Of a DNA stretch of 64,000 nucleotides, positions 9,030 through 18,263 are shown one piece after another (position 1 is the first letter of the stretch; each line of letters begins with the position of its first letter). Below the pieces are notes generated by a model. That model saw nothing but the letters and a program-made list of their open reading frames with translations. It was not told where the DNA came from and searched no databases. This DNA is from an uncultured Gemmiger sp. GTDB lineage: Bacteria; Bacillota; Clostridia; Oscillospirales; Ruminococcaceae. Both the position numbers and the translations under genes were made by a program. The stretch spans positions 1 through 64,000 of the forward strand of contig CALXHQ010000009.1 in the NCBI GenBank assembly GCA_944388145.1. Reading direction: 5' to 3'.

Positions 9030-9336
9030 GCTGTGATGCGGACAAACGGGCGCAGGGCGCACACCGTTCAGAGAACGCCGCCGCCGGGCTGCCGGCGTGC
9101 TGCAAGCGGCGCGGTTTTGCCCCTGCCGCCTTACCACCGCAGAGCGCGGGGGTGAACCCCCGCCGGGTCCGGCCCGTTACCGCCGGAAACGAGTGGCGCT
9201 TTTGCCTGCCTGCCAGGCGGGCGCAATTCGGGTGGAACCGTGGAGCAAGTTTTGCATGACAGACATCGCTTCATCCCGTGTTTGCACCGGCAGATCAGCC
9301 GGTGCGGTTGAACAGCGGGATGGGGCGTTTTTCTTT
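9030..9336 (+). promoter_or_regulatory. T-box leader controlling thrS
   Basis: A tRNA-sensing riboswitch upstream of thrS. Visible hallmarks are the AGAGA box (9070-9074), the antiterminator T-box core GGGTGGAACC (9230-9239, within ATTCGGGTGGAACCG) and a terminator. The terminator arms 9267-9278 and 9316-9327 pair over 12 positions with G-U pairs and are followed by TTTTTCTTTT. Uncharged tRNA-Thr should stabilise the antiterminator and allow thrS expression. The specifier codon was not assigned with certainty. Confidence 0.85.
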
Positions 9337-9406
9337 TGCGGCGGCTGCCGCATCCAAACCCTGCCGGGCAAATGCCCGGCGCCACCCCACAAGGAGGGGC
9401 ATTGTT

Positions 9407-11170
9407 ATGAAAATCATTTACAAGGACGGCACCGTGGCCGAGTGCCCGCAGGAGGAAGAACTGCACGTCCTGCGCCACACCGCGGCCCACATCATGGCGC
9501 AGGCCATCAAGCGCCTGTACCCCCAGGCGGACTTTGCCTTCGGCCCCGCCACCGACAACGGCTTCTACTATGACGTGGACCTGGGCGACACCAAGCTCAC
9601 CGACGAGGACCTGGCCAACATCGAGAAGGAAATGAAGAAGATCTGCAAGGAAAACCTGCCGATCAAGCCCTTCATCCTGCCCCGGGACAAGGCCATCCAG
9701 CTGATGGAGGAGCGCGGTGAAAAGTACAAGGTCGAGCACATCAACGACCTGAAGGACGAGACTGAGTTCAGCTTCTTCCAGCAGGGCGAGTATGTGGATA
9801 TGTGCATCGGCCCCCACCTGACCTACACCAAGGCGCTCAAGGCTTTCAAGATCACCCAGCAGTCCGGCGCCTACTGGAAGAACGACAAGAACAACAAGAT
9901 GCTGACCCGCATCAACGGCATCGCCTTCCGCAACCAGGAGGAGCTGGACGCCCACCTGAAGCTGCTGGAGGAGGCCGCCCGCCGCGACCACCGCAAGATC
10001 GGCAAGGAAATGCAGCTGTTCATGTTCGTGGACGAGGCCCCCGGCTTCCCCTTCTTCCTGCCCAACGGCATGATCATCAAAAACGCCCTGATCGATTACT
10101 GGCGCGAGATCCACACCAAGGCCGGTTATGTGGAGGTTTCCACCCCGCTGATTATGAACCGCCACCTGTGGGAGACTTCCGGCCACTGGGACCACTACAA
10201 AGACAATATGTACGCCACCAAGATCGACGACGAGGACTACTGCATCAAGCCGATGAACTGCCCCGGCGGCGTGCTGGTCTACCGCAGCCAGCCCCACAGC
10301 TACCGTGACCTGCCGCTGCGCATCGGCGAGCTGGGCCTGGTCCACCGCCATGAGCTGCGCGGTGCCCTGCACGGCCTGTTCCGGGTGCGCTGCTTCACCC
10401 AGGACGATGCCCACCTGTTCGTCCGTCCCGACCAGATCACCGACGAGATCATGGGCGTTGTCCACCTGATCAACTCGGTGTATGAGAAGTTCGGCTTTGA
10501 GTATTTTGTCGAGCTGTCCACCCGCCCCGAGGACTCGATGGGCAGCGATGAGGACTGGGAGGCCGCCACCAACGGCCTGATCCAGGCTTTGGAGCGGCTG
10601 AACCTGCCCTACACCGTCAACGAGGGCGACGGCGCCTTCTACGGCCCCAAGATCGACTTCCACCTGCGGGATTCCATCGGCCGCACCTGGCAGTGCGGCA
10701 CCATCCAGCTGGACTTCCAGATGCCGCTGAACTTCCACCTGGAGTATGTGGACGAGGACGGCCAGAAGAAGCGCCCCATCATGCTGCACCGGGTCTGCTT
10801 CGGCTCCATTGAGCGTTTCATCGGTATTTTGACCGAACACTACGCAGGCAAGTTCCCCACCTGGCTGGCCCCCACCCAGGTCAAGGTGCTGCCCGTCAGC
10901 GAAAAGACCCTGGATTACGCCAAGCAGGTCACCGAGACGCTGCAGAACGCCGGTGTCCGCGCCGTGCTGGATGAGTCCAACGAGAAGATCGGCTACAAGA
11001 TCCGCCAGGCCCAGCAGGTGGACCGGGTGCCCTACATGCTGGTGCTGGGCGCCAAGGAGGCCGAGGCCGGTAACATCTCCATCCGCGACCGCTCCGGCGA
11101 GACCACCCAGTCCAGCCTGGACGAGTTTGTCGCCAAGGTTGTGGATGAAATCAAGGAGCGCCGCAGCTGA
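9407..11170 (+). CDS. thrS: threonyl-tRNA synthetase
   Basis: A 587-aa class II synthetase that charges tRNA-Thr. The ATG at 9407 has the strong ribosome-binding site AAGGAGGGG, so longer in-frame openings are not used. The editing domain begins almost at once (LRHTAAHIMAQ at about 22-32, partner C-x3-H in MCIGPHL). Catalytic motif 2 (VHRHELRGALHGLFRVR) and a C-terminal anticodon-binding domain follow. The N-terminal TGS domain of typical ThrRS (about 60 aa) is reduced to about 20 residues. Regulated by the upstream T-box. Confidence 0.97.
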   Translation: MKIIYKDGTVAECPQEEELHVLRHTAAHIMAQAIKRLYPQADFAFGPATDNGFYYDVDLGDTKLTDEDLANIEKEMKKICKENLPIKPFILPRDKAIQLMEERGEKYKVEHINDLKDETEFSFFQQGEYVDMCIGPHLTYTKALKAFKITQQSGAYWKNDKNNKMLTRINGIAFRNQEELDAHLKLLEEAARRDHRKIGKEMQLFMFVDEAPGFPFFLPNGMIIKNALIDYWREIHTKAGYVEVSTPLIMNRHLWETSGHWDHYKDNMYATKIDDEDYCIKPMNCPGGVLVYRSQPHSYRDLPLRIGELGLVHRHELRGALHGLFRVRCFTQDDAHLFVRPDQITDEIMGVVHLINSVYEKFGFEYFVELSTRPEDSMGSDEDWEAATNGLIQALERLNLPYTVNEGDGAFYGPKIDFHLRDSIGRTWQCGTIQLDFQMPLNFHLEYVDEDGQKKRPIMLHRVCFGSIERFIGILTEHYAGKFPTWLAPTQVKVLPVSEKTLDYAKQVTETLQNAGVRAVLDESNEKIGYKIRQAQQVDRVPYMLVLGAKEAEAGNISIRDRSGETTQSSLDEFVAKVVDEIKERRS

Positions 11171-11203
11171 TTTTCAGCCCCGCCGCCCCCACAACAGAAA
11201 CAA

Positions 11204-11254
11204 CAGGCAGGCGCTCTGCCCCGGTTCCGGCCGGGCGGTCGCCTGCCTGCTTTT
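11204..11254 (+). terminator. terminator of thrS
   Basis: Perfect 10-bp arms CAGGCAGGCG (11204-11213) and CGCCTGCCTG (11240-11249) followed by CTTTTC. Confidence 0.8.
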
Positions 11255-11265
11255 CGCGTTTGGCA

Positions 11266-11307
11266 GAAAAAGCAAGCAGGCGGCGGAACCTGCGTTCCGC
11301 CGCCTGC
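11266..11307 (-). terminator. terminator of tRNA-Lys
   Basis: 14-bp arms 11276-11289 and 11294-11307, with TTGCTTTTTC downstream on the minus strand, immediately after the tRNA. Confidence 0.85.
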
Positions 11308-11310
11308 TTT

Positions 11311-11386
11311 TGGTGCGCTTGCGGGAACTCGAATCCCGGACCCACTGATTAAAAGTCAGTTGCTCTACCGACTGAGCTACAAGCGC
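11311..11386 (-). tRNA. tRNA-Lys (anticodon TTT)
   Basis: A 76-nt tRNA with encoded CCA. The acceptor stem is GCGCTTG/CAAGCGC, the D-arm carries AGCTC..GAGC, the anticodon loop is CTTTTAA (anticodon TTT) and the T-arm carries GATTCGAGTTC. It has its own promoter and terminator. Confidence 0.98.
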
Positions 11387-11408
11387 ATATTGTATTTACA
11401 GCTTATCA

Positions 11409-11437
11409 AGTATACCAGCGGCCGCCGATTTTGTCAA
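11409..11437 (-). promoter_or_regulatory. sigma-A promoter of tRNA-Lys
   Basis: Minus-strand TTGACA (11432-11437), 17 nt, TATACT (11409-11414). Confidence 0.8.
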
Positions 11438-11539
11438 CTGGTTTTTTCCGTTTCCCCATCACTTTTTTTCAATGATGGGACTTGTCTGCAATTTTTCGCC
11501 TGCCGGCCGGTCAAAAATCTGGAATTACGCCTGCCGGCA

Positions 11540-11548
11540 TGGTATAAT
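11540..11548 (+). promoter_or_regulatory. extended -10 promoter of ttcA-like/alr/lepA operon
   Basis: TGGTATAAT (11540-11548), a consensus extended -10, 48 nt before the start at 11597. Confidence 0.6.
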
Positions 11549-11596
11549 ACAGTGTTACAGTTTGCCTGCATAGCATAGAGGGAAAGGAAAAGCCGT

Positions 11597-12349
11597 ATGC
11601 AGCGTTTGGAAGGCCTGATCCGCAAGGCGGTACAGGATTATGATATGATTGCCCCCGGCGACCGCATCTGCGTGGGGGTGTCCGGCGGCAAGGACAGCGT
11701 GGCCCTGACCGTGGCGCTGGGGCACCTGCGCCGCTACCTGGGCGAACCGTTCGAGGTGGTGGCCGTCACGCTGGACCCCTGTTTCGGCGGGGTGGAAACC
11801 GATTATTCGGCATTGGCGGACCTGTTTGCCGCCGAGGACATCCCCTACGAGATCCGCCGCACCGACATCGGCCCGGTGGTATTCGACTATCGCCGCGAGC
11901 CAAACCCCTGCGCCCTGTGCGCCAAGCTGCGCCGCGGCACGCTGCACACCGCCGCCAGGGAACTGGGCTGTAACAAGATTGCCCTGGGCCACCACCTGGA
12001 CGATGCGGTGGAAACCTTTTACATGAACCTGTGGCGGGAGGGGCGTATCGGCTGCTTTTCGCCGGTGACCTGGCTGTCCCGCCGGCAGCTGACGATGATC
12101 CGCCCTATGATCCTGGCCACCGAGGCTGAGGTCCAGCACGCGGTGCGCAAAGCCGGTCTGCCGGTGGTCAAAAGCCGCTGCCCCGCCGACGGTGCCACCG
12201 TGCGGGAGGAAACCAAGCAGTTTGTGCGCCAGATGAGCCGCAAAGACCCCGCCTTCCGCCAGAAAACCCTGCACGCTTTGCAGGAGAGCGGTATCGACGG
12301 CTGGAAACCGGTGCACACCGGCCGCAAAAAAGATTGGGCCAAACCATAA
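11597..12349 (+). CDS. TtcA-like tRNA thiolation PP-loop protein
   Basis: A 250-aa PP-loop ATPase of the TtcA/TtuA family. These enzymes adenylate a tRNA base and replace oxygen with sulfur; TtcA makes 2-thiocytidine in the anticodon loop. The PP-loop SGGKDS is at 29-34. Three cysteines fit the family's Fe-S ligands: Cys105 and Cys108 (CALC) and Cys195 (SRCP). GHHLDDAVET is the second family signature. It is the first gene of an operon with alr (36-nt gap) and lepA. The exact tRNA target is inferred from the family. Confidence 0.85.
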   Translation: MQRLEGLIRKAVQDYDMIAPGDRICVGVSGGKDSVALTVALGHLRRYLGEPFEVVAVTLDPCFGGVETDYSALADLFAAEDIPYEIRRTDIGPVVFDYRREPNPCALCAKLRRGTLHTAARELGCNKIALGHHLDDAVETFYMNLWREGRIGCFSPVTWLSRRQLTMIRPMILATEAEVQHAVRKAGLPVVKSRCPADGATVREETKQFVRQMSRKDPAFRQKTLHALQESGIDGWKPVHTGRKKDWAKP

Positions 12350-12385
12350 CAGTACGCAGTATGCCTGCGCCGGAAGGGGAAATCC

Positions 12386-13564
12386 ATGCGCTTTGAGAAA
12401 CACTGCTGGGCCGAGATTGACCTGGACGCCCTGCTGAAAAACTACCACTTCATCCGCAAAAACGCCGGCGGCGATGTCTGCGCGGTGCTCAAGGCCGACG
12501 CTTACGGCCACGGCAGCCTGGCGGTGGCCGACGCGCTGCGCCGGGCCGGGGTGGCCGCCTGCGCGGTCAGCTGCCTGGCCGAAGCCCGGGAACTGCGCCG
12601 CCACGGCGTGGACGGGCCGGTGCTGATCCTGGGCTACACCGACCCCGCCTTTGCCGACGAGCTGGCCGGGCTGAACATCACCCAGACGCTGTTTTCCACC
12701 GGGTACGCCCGGGCACTGTCGGCGGCGGCCTCCGCGGCGGGCTGCACCGTGCGCTGCCATCTGAAAGCCGACACCGGCATGGGCCGCATCGGCTTTGCGC
12801 TGCGCACCGATTTTGGCGCCGCCGTTGCCGAGATGGAAGCCTGCTACGCCCTGCCCGGCATCCGCATCACCGGGGTGTTCCAGCATTTTGCAGTGGCGGA
12901 CAGCCTGGAGGAAGGCGACGCCGCCTATACTGAAAACCAGCATGTGCTGTTTGCCCGGCTGGTGGACCGGCTGCGGGCCGACGGCTTTGACCCCGGTGTG
13001 ACCCACTGCGCCAACAGTGCCGCCCAGCTGACCCACCCCCAGTGGCGGTGCGATCTGGTGCGGGCGGGCATCATCCTGTACGGCCTTTCGCCCAGCGGCC
13101 AGGTGGGCAGCCCGGAGCTTTGCCCGGTGATGAGCCTGAAAGCGGTGGTCACCTTTGTCAAGGAGCTTTTGCCGGGGCAAAGCGTCAGCTACGGCCGCAC
13201 CTTTACCGCCAGCCGCCCCATGCGGGTGGCCACCATCAGTGTGGGTTACGCCGACGGCTATCCCCGCAAGCTGTCCGACCTGGGGACCATGACCATCCGC
13301 GGCCAGGCTGCGCCGGTTTTGGGCCGCGTCTGCATGGACCAGACCATCGTGGATGTGACCGGCATCCCCGGTGTGCAGCCCGGGGACGAGGTGCTGGTTT
13401 TTGGTCCCGGCGCCGCCCCGGGCGCCGATACCACCGACACGGTGGCGGAAAAAGCCGGCACCATCAACTACGAGATTGTCTGCGGCATCTCCCGCCGGGT
13501 GCCGCGGGTTTACCTGCAAAATGGCGAGGCGGTACGCATCTGGAACGATTTGGAGGAAGGCTGA
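12386..13564 (+). CDS. alr: alanine racemase
   Basis: A 392-aa PLP enzyme interconverting L- and D-alanine for peptidoglycan. The PLP lysine is Lys36 in the AVLKADAYGHG motif and the second catalytic base is Tyr269 (SVSYGRTF). Length is standard for the TIM-barrel/beta-domain family. The start has a GGAAGGGGAAA ribosome-binding site. The stop codon directly abuts the lepA start, so the two are probably translationally coupled. Confidence 0.97.
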   Translation: MRFEKHCWAEIDLDALLKNYHFIRKNAGGDVCAVLKADAYGHGSLAVADALRRAGVAACAVSCLAEARELRRHGVDGPVLILGYTDPAFADELAGLNITQTLFSTGYARALSAAASAAGCTVRCHLKADTGMGRIGFALRTDFGAAVAEMEACYALPGIRITGVFQHFAVADSLEEGDAAYTENQHVLFARLVDRLRADGFDPGVTHCANSAAQLTHPQWRCDLVRAGIILYGLSPSGQVGSPELCPVMSLKAVVTFVKELLPGQSVSYGRTFTASRPMRVATISVGYADGYPRKLSDLGTMTIRGQAAPVLGRVCMDQTIVDVTGIPGVQPGDEVLVFGPGAAPGADTTDTVAEKAGTINYEIVCGISRRVPRVYLQNGEAVRIWNDLEEG

Positions 13565-15373
13565 ATGGCACGGGACAATATCCGCAACTTTTGTATCATC
13601 GCCCACATCGACCACGGCAAAAGCACGCTGTCCGACCGCATCCTGGAATTGACCGACAGCGTGGACAAGCGCACCATGGAGGACCAGATCCTGGACGACA
13701 TGGAGCTGGAGCGGGAGCGGGGCATCACCATCAAGGCCCGCGCCGTGACCATGCGCTACCATGCCGACGACGGCAAGGACTACGAGTTCAACCTGATCGA
13801 CACCCCCGGCCACGTGGACTTTTCCTACGAGGTCAGCCGCAGCCTGGCCGCCTGCGAGGGCGCGGTGCTGGTGGTGGACGCCAGCCAGGGCGTGGAAGCC
13901 CAGACGCTGGCCAACTGCTACATGGCCATCGACCACAACCTGGAAGTGGTGCCGATTTTGAACAAGATCGACCTGCCCAGCGCCGACCCCGATACCGTTG
14001 CCAAAGAGGTGGAGGACGTGATCGGACTGCCCTGCATGGATGCACCCCGGGTGTCGGCCAAGCTGGGCATCGGCATCAAGGACGTGCTGGAGCGGGTGGT
14101 CCAGGAGATCCCCGCCCCCCAGGGCGACCCCGCTGCCCCGCTGAAAGCGCTGATCTTTGACAGCATCTACGACAGCTACAAGGGCGTCATCGTCTATGTG
14201 CGCGTGTTTGAGGGCACCGTCAAGCCCGGCGACACCATTCGCCTGATGAGCACCGGCGCCCAGTTCCAGCTGGTGGAGGTGGGCCGCATGGGCGCCACCA
14301 GCCTGACCCCCTGCGACAAGCTGGAGGCCGGCGAGGTGGGCTACCTGACCGCCAGCATCAAGACGGTGCGGGACACCCGGGTGGGCGATACCGTCACCCT
14401 GGCGGACAACCCCACCGCCGAGGCACTGCCCGGGTTCCGGGAGGTGACGCCGATGGTGTTCTGCGGCGTTTACCCCGCCGACGGCGCCGACTACCCCGAC
14501 CTGAAGGACGCGCTGGAAAAATTGCAGCTCAACGATGCCTCGCTCAGCTTTGAGCCGGAGACCAGCGCCGCGCTGGGCTTCGGCTTCCGGTGCGGCTTTT
14601 TGGGCCTTTTGCACATGGAGATCATCACCGAGCGGCTGGAGCGGGAGTTTGACCTGGACCTGATTACCACCACCCCCGGCGTCCAGTACCGGCTGACGCT
14701 GACCGACGGCACGGTGGAGATCATCGACAATCCCTCCGCCTACCCCGACCCCACCCGCATCGTCAAGCAGGAGGAGCCCTTCGTCAACGCCCACATCTAC
14801 ACCCCCAACGACTATGTGGGGCCGCTGATGGAACTGTGCCAACAGAAGCGCGGTATCCTGATCGACATGAAGTATATGGACGAGACCCGCGTGGACCTGC
14901 ACTATCAGCTGCCGCTGGGCGAGATCGTCTACGACTTTTTCGACGCCATCAAGAGCCGCAGCCGCGGCTACGCCAGCTACGACTACGAGTGGGAGGGCTG
15001 GCACGAGTCCAAGCTGGTCAAACTGGACTTCCTGCTCAACGGCGACCCGGTGGACGCCCTGTCGCTGATCGTCTTTGCCGACAACGCCTACGCCAAGGGC
15101 CGCCGCATCTGTGAAAAGCTGAAGGAGAATATCCCCCGTCAGCTGTTCGAAGTGCCGGTGCAGGCGGCCGTGGGCGGCAAGATCATCGCCCGCGAGACGG
15201 TCAAAGCCATGCGCAAGGACGTGCTGGCCAAGTGCTACGGCGGCGACATCACCCGCAAAAAGAAGCTGCTGGAAAAGCAGAAGGAAGGCAAAAAGAAGAT
15301 GCGCAAGCTGGGCACCGTCAACCTGCCCAGCGAGGCCTTCACCGCCATCCTCAAGCTGGACTCCGACTCCTGA
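13565..15373 (+). CDS. lepA: elongation factor 4 (LepA)
   Basis: A 602-aa translational GTPase that acts on stalled or mistranslocated ribosomes. The P-loop is AHIDHGKST (about 14-22). The switch region holds RGITIKA and the DTPGH motif, and NKID gives guanine specificity. The C-terminal LepA-specific domain ends in the characteristic [26 protein letters not shown] region. Starts directly after the alr stop; a terminator follows. Confidence 0.98.
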   Translation: MARDNIRNFCIIAHIDHGKSTLSDRILELTDSVDKRTMEDQILDDMELERERGITIKARAVTMRYHADDGKDYEFNLIDTPGHVDFSYEVSRSLAACEGAVLVVDASQGVEAQTLANCYMAIDHNLEVVPILNKIDLPSADPDTVAKEVEDVIGLPCMDAPRVSAKLGIGIKDVLERVVQEIPAPQGDPAAPLKALIFDSIYDSYKGVIVYVRVFEGTVKPGDTIRLMSTGAQFQLVEVGRMGATSLTPCDKLEAGEVGYLTASIKTVRDTRVGDTVTLADNPTAEALPGFREVTPMVFCGVYPADGADYPDLKDALEKLQLNDASLSFEPETSAALGFGFRCGFLGLLHMEIITERLEREFDLDLITTTPGVQYRLTLTDGTVEIIDNPSAYPDPTRIVKQEEPFVNAHIYTPNDYVGPLMELCQQKRGILIDMKYMDETRVDLHYQLPLGEIVYDFFDAIKSRSRGYASYDYEWEGWHESKLVKLDFLLNGDPVDALSLIVFADNAYAKGRRICEKLKENIPRQLFEVPVQAAVGGKIIARETVKAMRKDVLAKCYGGDITRKKKLLEKQKEGKKKMRKLGTVNLPSEAFTAILKLDSDS

Positions 15374-15405
15374 CGGCCGCACCGTAAAAACTGTAAAATG
15401 GCGCA

Positions 15406-15455
15406 AAAATCCGCCCCCTCTTTTGGCACTTATGCCAGGAGGGGGCGGTTTTATG
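15406..15455. terminator. bidirectional terminator between lepA and mgtE
   Basis: Arms CCGCCCCCTC (15411-15420) and GAGGGGGCGG (15439-15448), with TTTTATGTTTT after them and AAAAAT before them. It separates two converging genes. Confidence 0.85.
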
Positions 15456-15478
15456 TTTTGTGTGTCCTGCAAATCGGG

Positions 15479-16840
15479 TTACAGCCCCAGCACCAGCCGG
15501 GCGAAGTTGAAGTAGATCAGCAGGGTGGTGGTGTCCACGATGGTGGTGATCAGCGGCGAGGCCATCACCGCCGGGTCAATGCCCACCTTGCGGGCCGCCA
15601 CAGGCAGCACGCCGCCGATCAGCTGGCTGAGCAGCACCGTGCAGATCAGCGTCAGGCTGACGGCCAGCGCCACCCCAACGCCCACGCCGTCAAACAGCAT
15701 CAGCTTGGCAAAGTTGCACACGGCCAGCGTCAGCCCGCACAGCAGCGAGACGCGGGCCTCCTTCCACAATACCCGCAGGATGTCGCGGGGGTGGATGTCG
15801 CCGGTGGCCATGCCCCGGATGATGGTGGAGGTGGTCTGGCTGCCCGCGTTGCCGCCGGTATCGGTCAGCATGGGGATATAGGCGGTCAGCGCGGTCACGG
15901 CGGCCAGGGCGTCCTCATAGCTGCGGATGACCAGGCTGGAGAAGGTGGCGCTGAGCATCAAAAACAGCAGCCAGGGCGCACGGCTCTTGTACAGCTCCCA
16001 CAGGCTGGACTTGAAGTAGGGCTTCTCGGTGGGGGCCATAGCGTTCATCTTGGCGATGTCCTCGTTGATCTCATCCTGCAGGATGGTCAGGGCGTCGTCC
16101 ACCGTGACGATGCCCACAAGGCGCTTTTCGTTGTCCACCACCGGGATGGCCAGGAACCCGTACTTTTCAAACAGCTTGGACACATCCTCCCGGTCGGTGG
16201 CGGTGTTGACGCTGACCACATTGGCGTCCATCATCTGCCCGATGGTGCGGTCAGGGTCTTTTTCCAGCACCAGCGTCCGCAGCGAGACAACGCCCTGCAG
16301 CGTGCGGTCGGCCCCTGTGACGTAGCAGTTGTTGATGGTCTCCTTGTCAAAGCCGTTTTGGCGGATGGCCTCCATGGCCCGGCGCACCGTCATATCGGGG
16401 CGCAGCTCCATGAACTCGGTGGTCATAACACCGCCGGCGGAATCCTCGGGGTATTTCAGCAATTCATTGATCATCTTGCGGGTGTCCGGCGACGCCTGGG
16501 CCAGGATGCGCTTGACCACGCCGGCGGGCATCTCCTCCACCAGGTCGGTGGCGTCGTCCACAAACAGCTCGTCGATGACCAGTTTCAGTTCCCGGTCGGA
16601 CAGGCCCTGGATCAGCGCCTCCTGGGTGTCGGGGGTCAGCTCCGCAAACACCTCGGCCGCCAGGTCTTTGGGCATCAGCCGGAACAAAACCGGCATCTTC
16701 TCCGCCGGCAGGTCCTCCAGCGCGGCGGCCAGATCAGGGGCGGGCAGGGTCTCCATCACATCCCGCAGGCTCTGGTACTTTTTGGCGTCGTCCAGATGGG
16801 CCAGCATCGTTTTCAGGGTCTGGATTGCGGTATCGGACAT
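15479..16840 (-). CDS. mgtE: magnesium transporter MgtE
   Basis: A 453-aa Mg2+ channel/transporter. An N-terminal helical MgtE_N domain (about 1-130) and a CBS pair (about 135-260) together sense cytosolic Mg2+. A connecting helix leads into five C-terminal membrane helices (about 285-450) with the ADTGGNAGSQ-like pore signature (TDTGGNAGSQ). The start has an AGGAGGTATGCC ribosome-binding site. The leader upstream carries an intrinsic terminator (16901-16932), which implies control by premature termination. Confidence 0.96.
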   Translation of the reverse strand: MSDTAIQTLKTMLAHLDDAKKYQSLRDVMETLPAPDLAAALEDLPAEKMPVLFRLMPKDLAAEVFAELTPDTQEALIQGLSDRELKLVIDELFVDDATDLVEEMPAGVVKRILAQASPDTRKMINELLKYPEDSAGGVMTTEFMELRPDMTVRRAMEAIRQNGFDKETINNCYVTGADRTLQGVVSLRTLVLEKDPDRTIGQMMDANVVSVNTATDREDVSKLFEKYGFLAIPVVDNEKRLVGIVTVDDALTILQDEINEDIAKMNAMAPTEKPYFKSSLWELYKSRAPWLLFLMLSATFSSLVIRSYEDALAAVTALTAYIPMLTDTGGNAGSQTTSTIIRGMATGDIHPRDILRVLWKEARVSLLCGLTLAVCNFAKLMLFDGVGVGVALAVSLTLICTVLLSQLIGGVLPVAARKVGIDPAVMASPLITTIVDTTTLLIYFNFARLVLGL

Positions 16841-16900
16841 TTGGCATACCTCCTTGGGGCAGCCGCCGCCCGGGCACGCCCGTCAGGCCCTGCCAGGCAC

Positions 16901-16932
16901 AAAAAAGGCGTGCGCTGCCAACAACGCACGCC
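16901..16932 (-). terminator. intrinsic terminator inside mgtE leader (attenuator candidate)
   Basis: Minus-strand hairpin GGCGTGCG/CGCACGCC (16925-16932 with 16907-16914), 10-nt loop, then TTTTTT (16901-16906). It lies only 60 nt before the mgtE start and no gene ends just upstream, so it probably regulates mgtE. No M-box consensus was found in the 16940-17090 leader. Confidence 0.75.
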
Positions 16933-17210
16933 AAACAGCAGGCCGACGGGGATGCCCGTTCCCGGGCTTTTCCCGCCCCTGCCGCGCCGTTGCAGCCAGA
17001 CAGCAGCTGTCATTGAATTTTGCGTACATCGGTGATCGGTAACTGGGACTGCCGGAACTCTCCACGTCATACCACCTGCCTTGTCTGTCAAATTTGGATG
17101 GGCGGGGATGTACAAACCGCTATTCCGTCTTCATCGTACCACCGGTGCCGGTGCCTGTCAACCCGTTTTTTGCCACCCGGGGCGGCGGCGCAAAACCGGC
17201 GGCGGACGGC

Positions 17211-17239
17211 TTGCAGGGGCGGGGCATCTGCGGTACAAT
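17211..17239 (+). promoter_or_regulatory. promoter for HAD gene
   Basis: TTGCAG (17211-17216), 17 nt, TACAAT (17234-17239), about 48 nt before the start at 17288. Confidence 0.65.
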
Positions 17240-17287
17240 AGGGGCAGTTTTTGGGGCGCCGCCCCAAAGGGAAAGAGGGGTTGTGCC

Positions 17288-17941
17288 ATGATTCGTGGCG
17301 TAATTTTTGATATGGACGGCCTGATGTTTGACACCGAGCGCATCTGGGTCACGCTGTGGGCGCCCGCCGCCCGGGAGCTGGGCCTGCCCGCCCCCGACGC
17401 AGCCTTTGCCACCGGTGCGCGGGGCCTGGCCGGGGAGAATATGCTGCGCTATCTGCGGGCCCACTATCCCACCGTGGACCCCCAGCTGCTGCTGGACACG
17501 CTGTACCGGCTGGCCGGCCAAGCGCTGGCCAACGGCGCACCGGTCAAGCCCGGCCTGTATGAGCTGCTGGACTATCTGGAGGGGGCGGGCATCCCGCGGG
17601 TGGTGGCCAGTTCCAGCCCGCGGGAGATGATCCGCAGCCACCTGCGCCATGCCCACATTGAGCAGTACTTTGCCGGGGTGGTAAGCGGCCAGGACGTGCA
17701 GCATTCCAAGCCCGACCCGGCCATCTTTCTGGAGGCTGCACGGGTGCTGGGCCTGCCGCCCAGGGACTGCCTGGTTTTGGAGGACAGCTTCAACGGTGTG
17801 CGGGCCGGCCATGCCAGCGGCGCCGTGACGGTGATGGTGCCCGACCTGGACCAGCCCACCCAAGAGATCCGCAGCCTGTACAACGCCTGCTGCAAGGATC
17901 TTTTGGAGGTGCGCGACCTGCTGAAAGCCGGTAAGCTGTAA
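17288..17941 (+). CDS. HAD-family phosphatase (beta-phosphoglucomutase-like)
   Basis: A 217-aa haloacid-dehalogenase-family hydrolase. Motif I DMDG carries nucleophile Asp8 and acid/base Asp10. A helical cap (about 15-85) is of the beta-PGM-like subclass, motif II has Ser near residue 106 (VASSSP), and motifs III/IV are SKPDP and LEDSFNG. The ATG at 17288 is chosen because motif I begins at its sixth residue and a GAGGGG ribosome-binding site precedes it; upstream in-frame codons are not protein-like. Substrate unknown. Confidence 0.88.
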   Translation: MIRGVIFDMDGLMFDTERIWVTLWAPAARELGLPAPDAAFATGARGLAGENMLRYLRAHYPTVDPQLLLDTLYRLAGQALANGAPVKPGLYELLDYLEGAGIPRVVASSSPREMIRSHLRHAHIEQYFAGVVSGQDVQHSKPDPAIFLEAARVLGLPPRDCLVLEDSFNGVRAGHASGAVTVMVPDLDQPTQEIRSLYNACCKDLLEVRDLLKAGKL

Positions 17942-17989
17942 CCCCGCATCCGGGGACAAAGCGTCAGATAAAAAATGTAAAAAAAGTGC

Positions 17990-18018
17990 TTGACATTCTC
18001 CCCCTCCCGTGGTATTAT
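17990..18018 (+). promoter_or_regulatory. sigma-A promoter of tRNA-Arg
   Basis: TTGACA (17990-17995), 17 nt, TATTAT (18013-18018), 14 nt before the tRNA. Confidence 0.8.
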
Positions 18019-18031
18019 ACTTCTTGCAGTC

Positions 18032-18108
18032 GCGCTGGTAGCTCAGCTGGATAGAGTGTCTGACTACGAATCAGAAGGCCGGGGGTTCGAGTCCCTTCCA
18101 GCGCACCA
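18032..18108 (+). tRNA. tRNA-Arg (anticodon ACG)
   Basis: A 77-nt tRNA with encoded CCA. Acceptor stem GCGCTGG/CCAGCGC, anticodon loop CTACGAA (anticodon ACG, position 34 expected to become inosine), T-arm GGTTCGAGTCC. Confidence 0.98.
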
Positions 18109-18150
18109 AAAGAAGAGGTTCCGAGGAAACAAGGAACCTCTTCTTTTTTT
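18109..18150 (+). terminator. terminator of tRNA-Arg
   Basis: 14-bp perfect arms 18109-18122 and 18133-18146 followed by a T-run. Confidence 0.9.
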
Positions 18151-18169
18151 GTTGCTTCCGGAAATTTCC

Positions 18170-18184
18170 GGAAGGGACTCGAAC
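18170..18184 (-). repeat. inverted 15-bp copy of the tRNA-Arg T-arm
   Basis: GGAAGGGACTCGAAC is the exact reverse complement of tRNA positions 18085-18099. Similarity continues imperfectly on the minus strand (GGTCGGGC against GGCCGGGG). It may be a remnant of a tRNA 3' end or of a recombination event. Confidence 0.6.
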
Positions 18185-18199
18185 AGCCCGACCTATACA

Positions 18200-18240
18200 A
18201 AACGGCATGGCGCCGTGTTGAGCGGTGCCATGCCGTTTGT
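18200..18240 (-). terminator. terminator of pepC remnant
   Basis: 14-bp arms 18202-18215 and 18223-18236 with TTTTG downstream on the minus strand. Confidence 0.7.
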
Positions 18241-18263
18241 GATTTTGGAGCGCTCCGGGCGCC

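Noticed and set aside
11555-15472. 1305-aa minus-strand open frame
   Set aside because: A shadow of the ttcA-like, alr and lepA genes on the + strand; its sequence is low-complexity His/Gln/Gly-rich as expected from antisense of GC-rich genes.
16813-17115. 100-aa minus-strand open frame covering the mgtE leader
   Set aside because: Overlaps the mgtE start and runs through the leader terminator; no protein-like pattern or ribosome-binding site.
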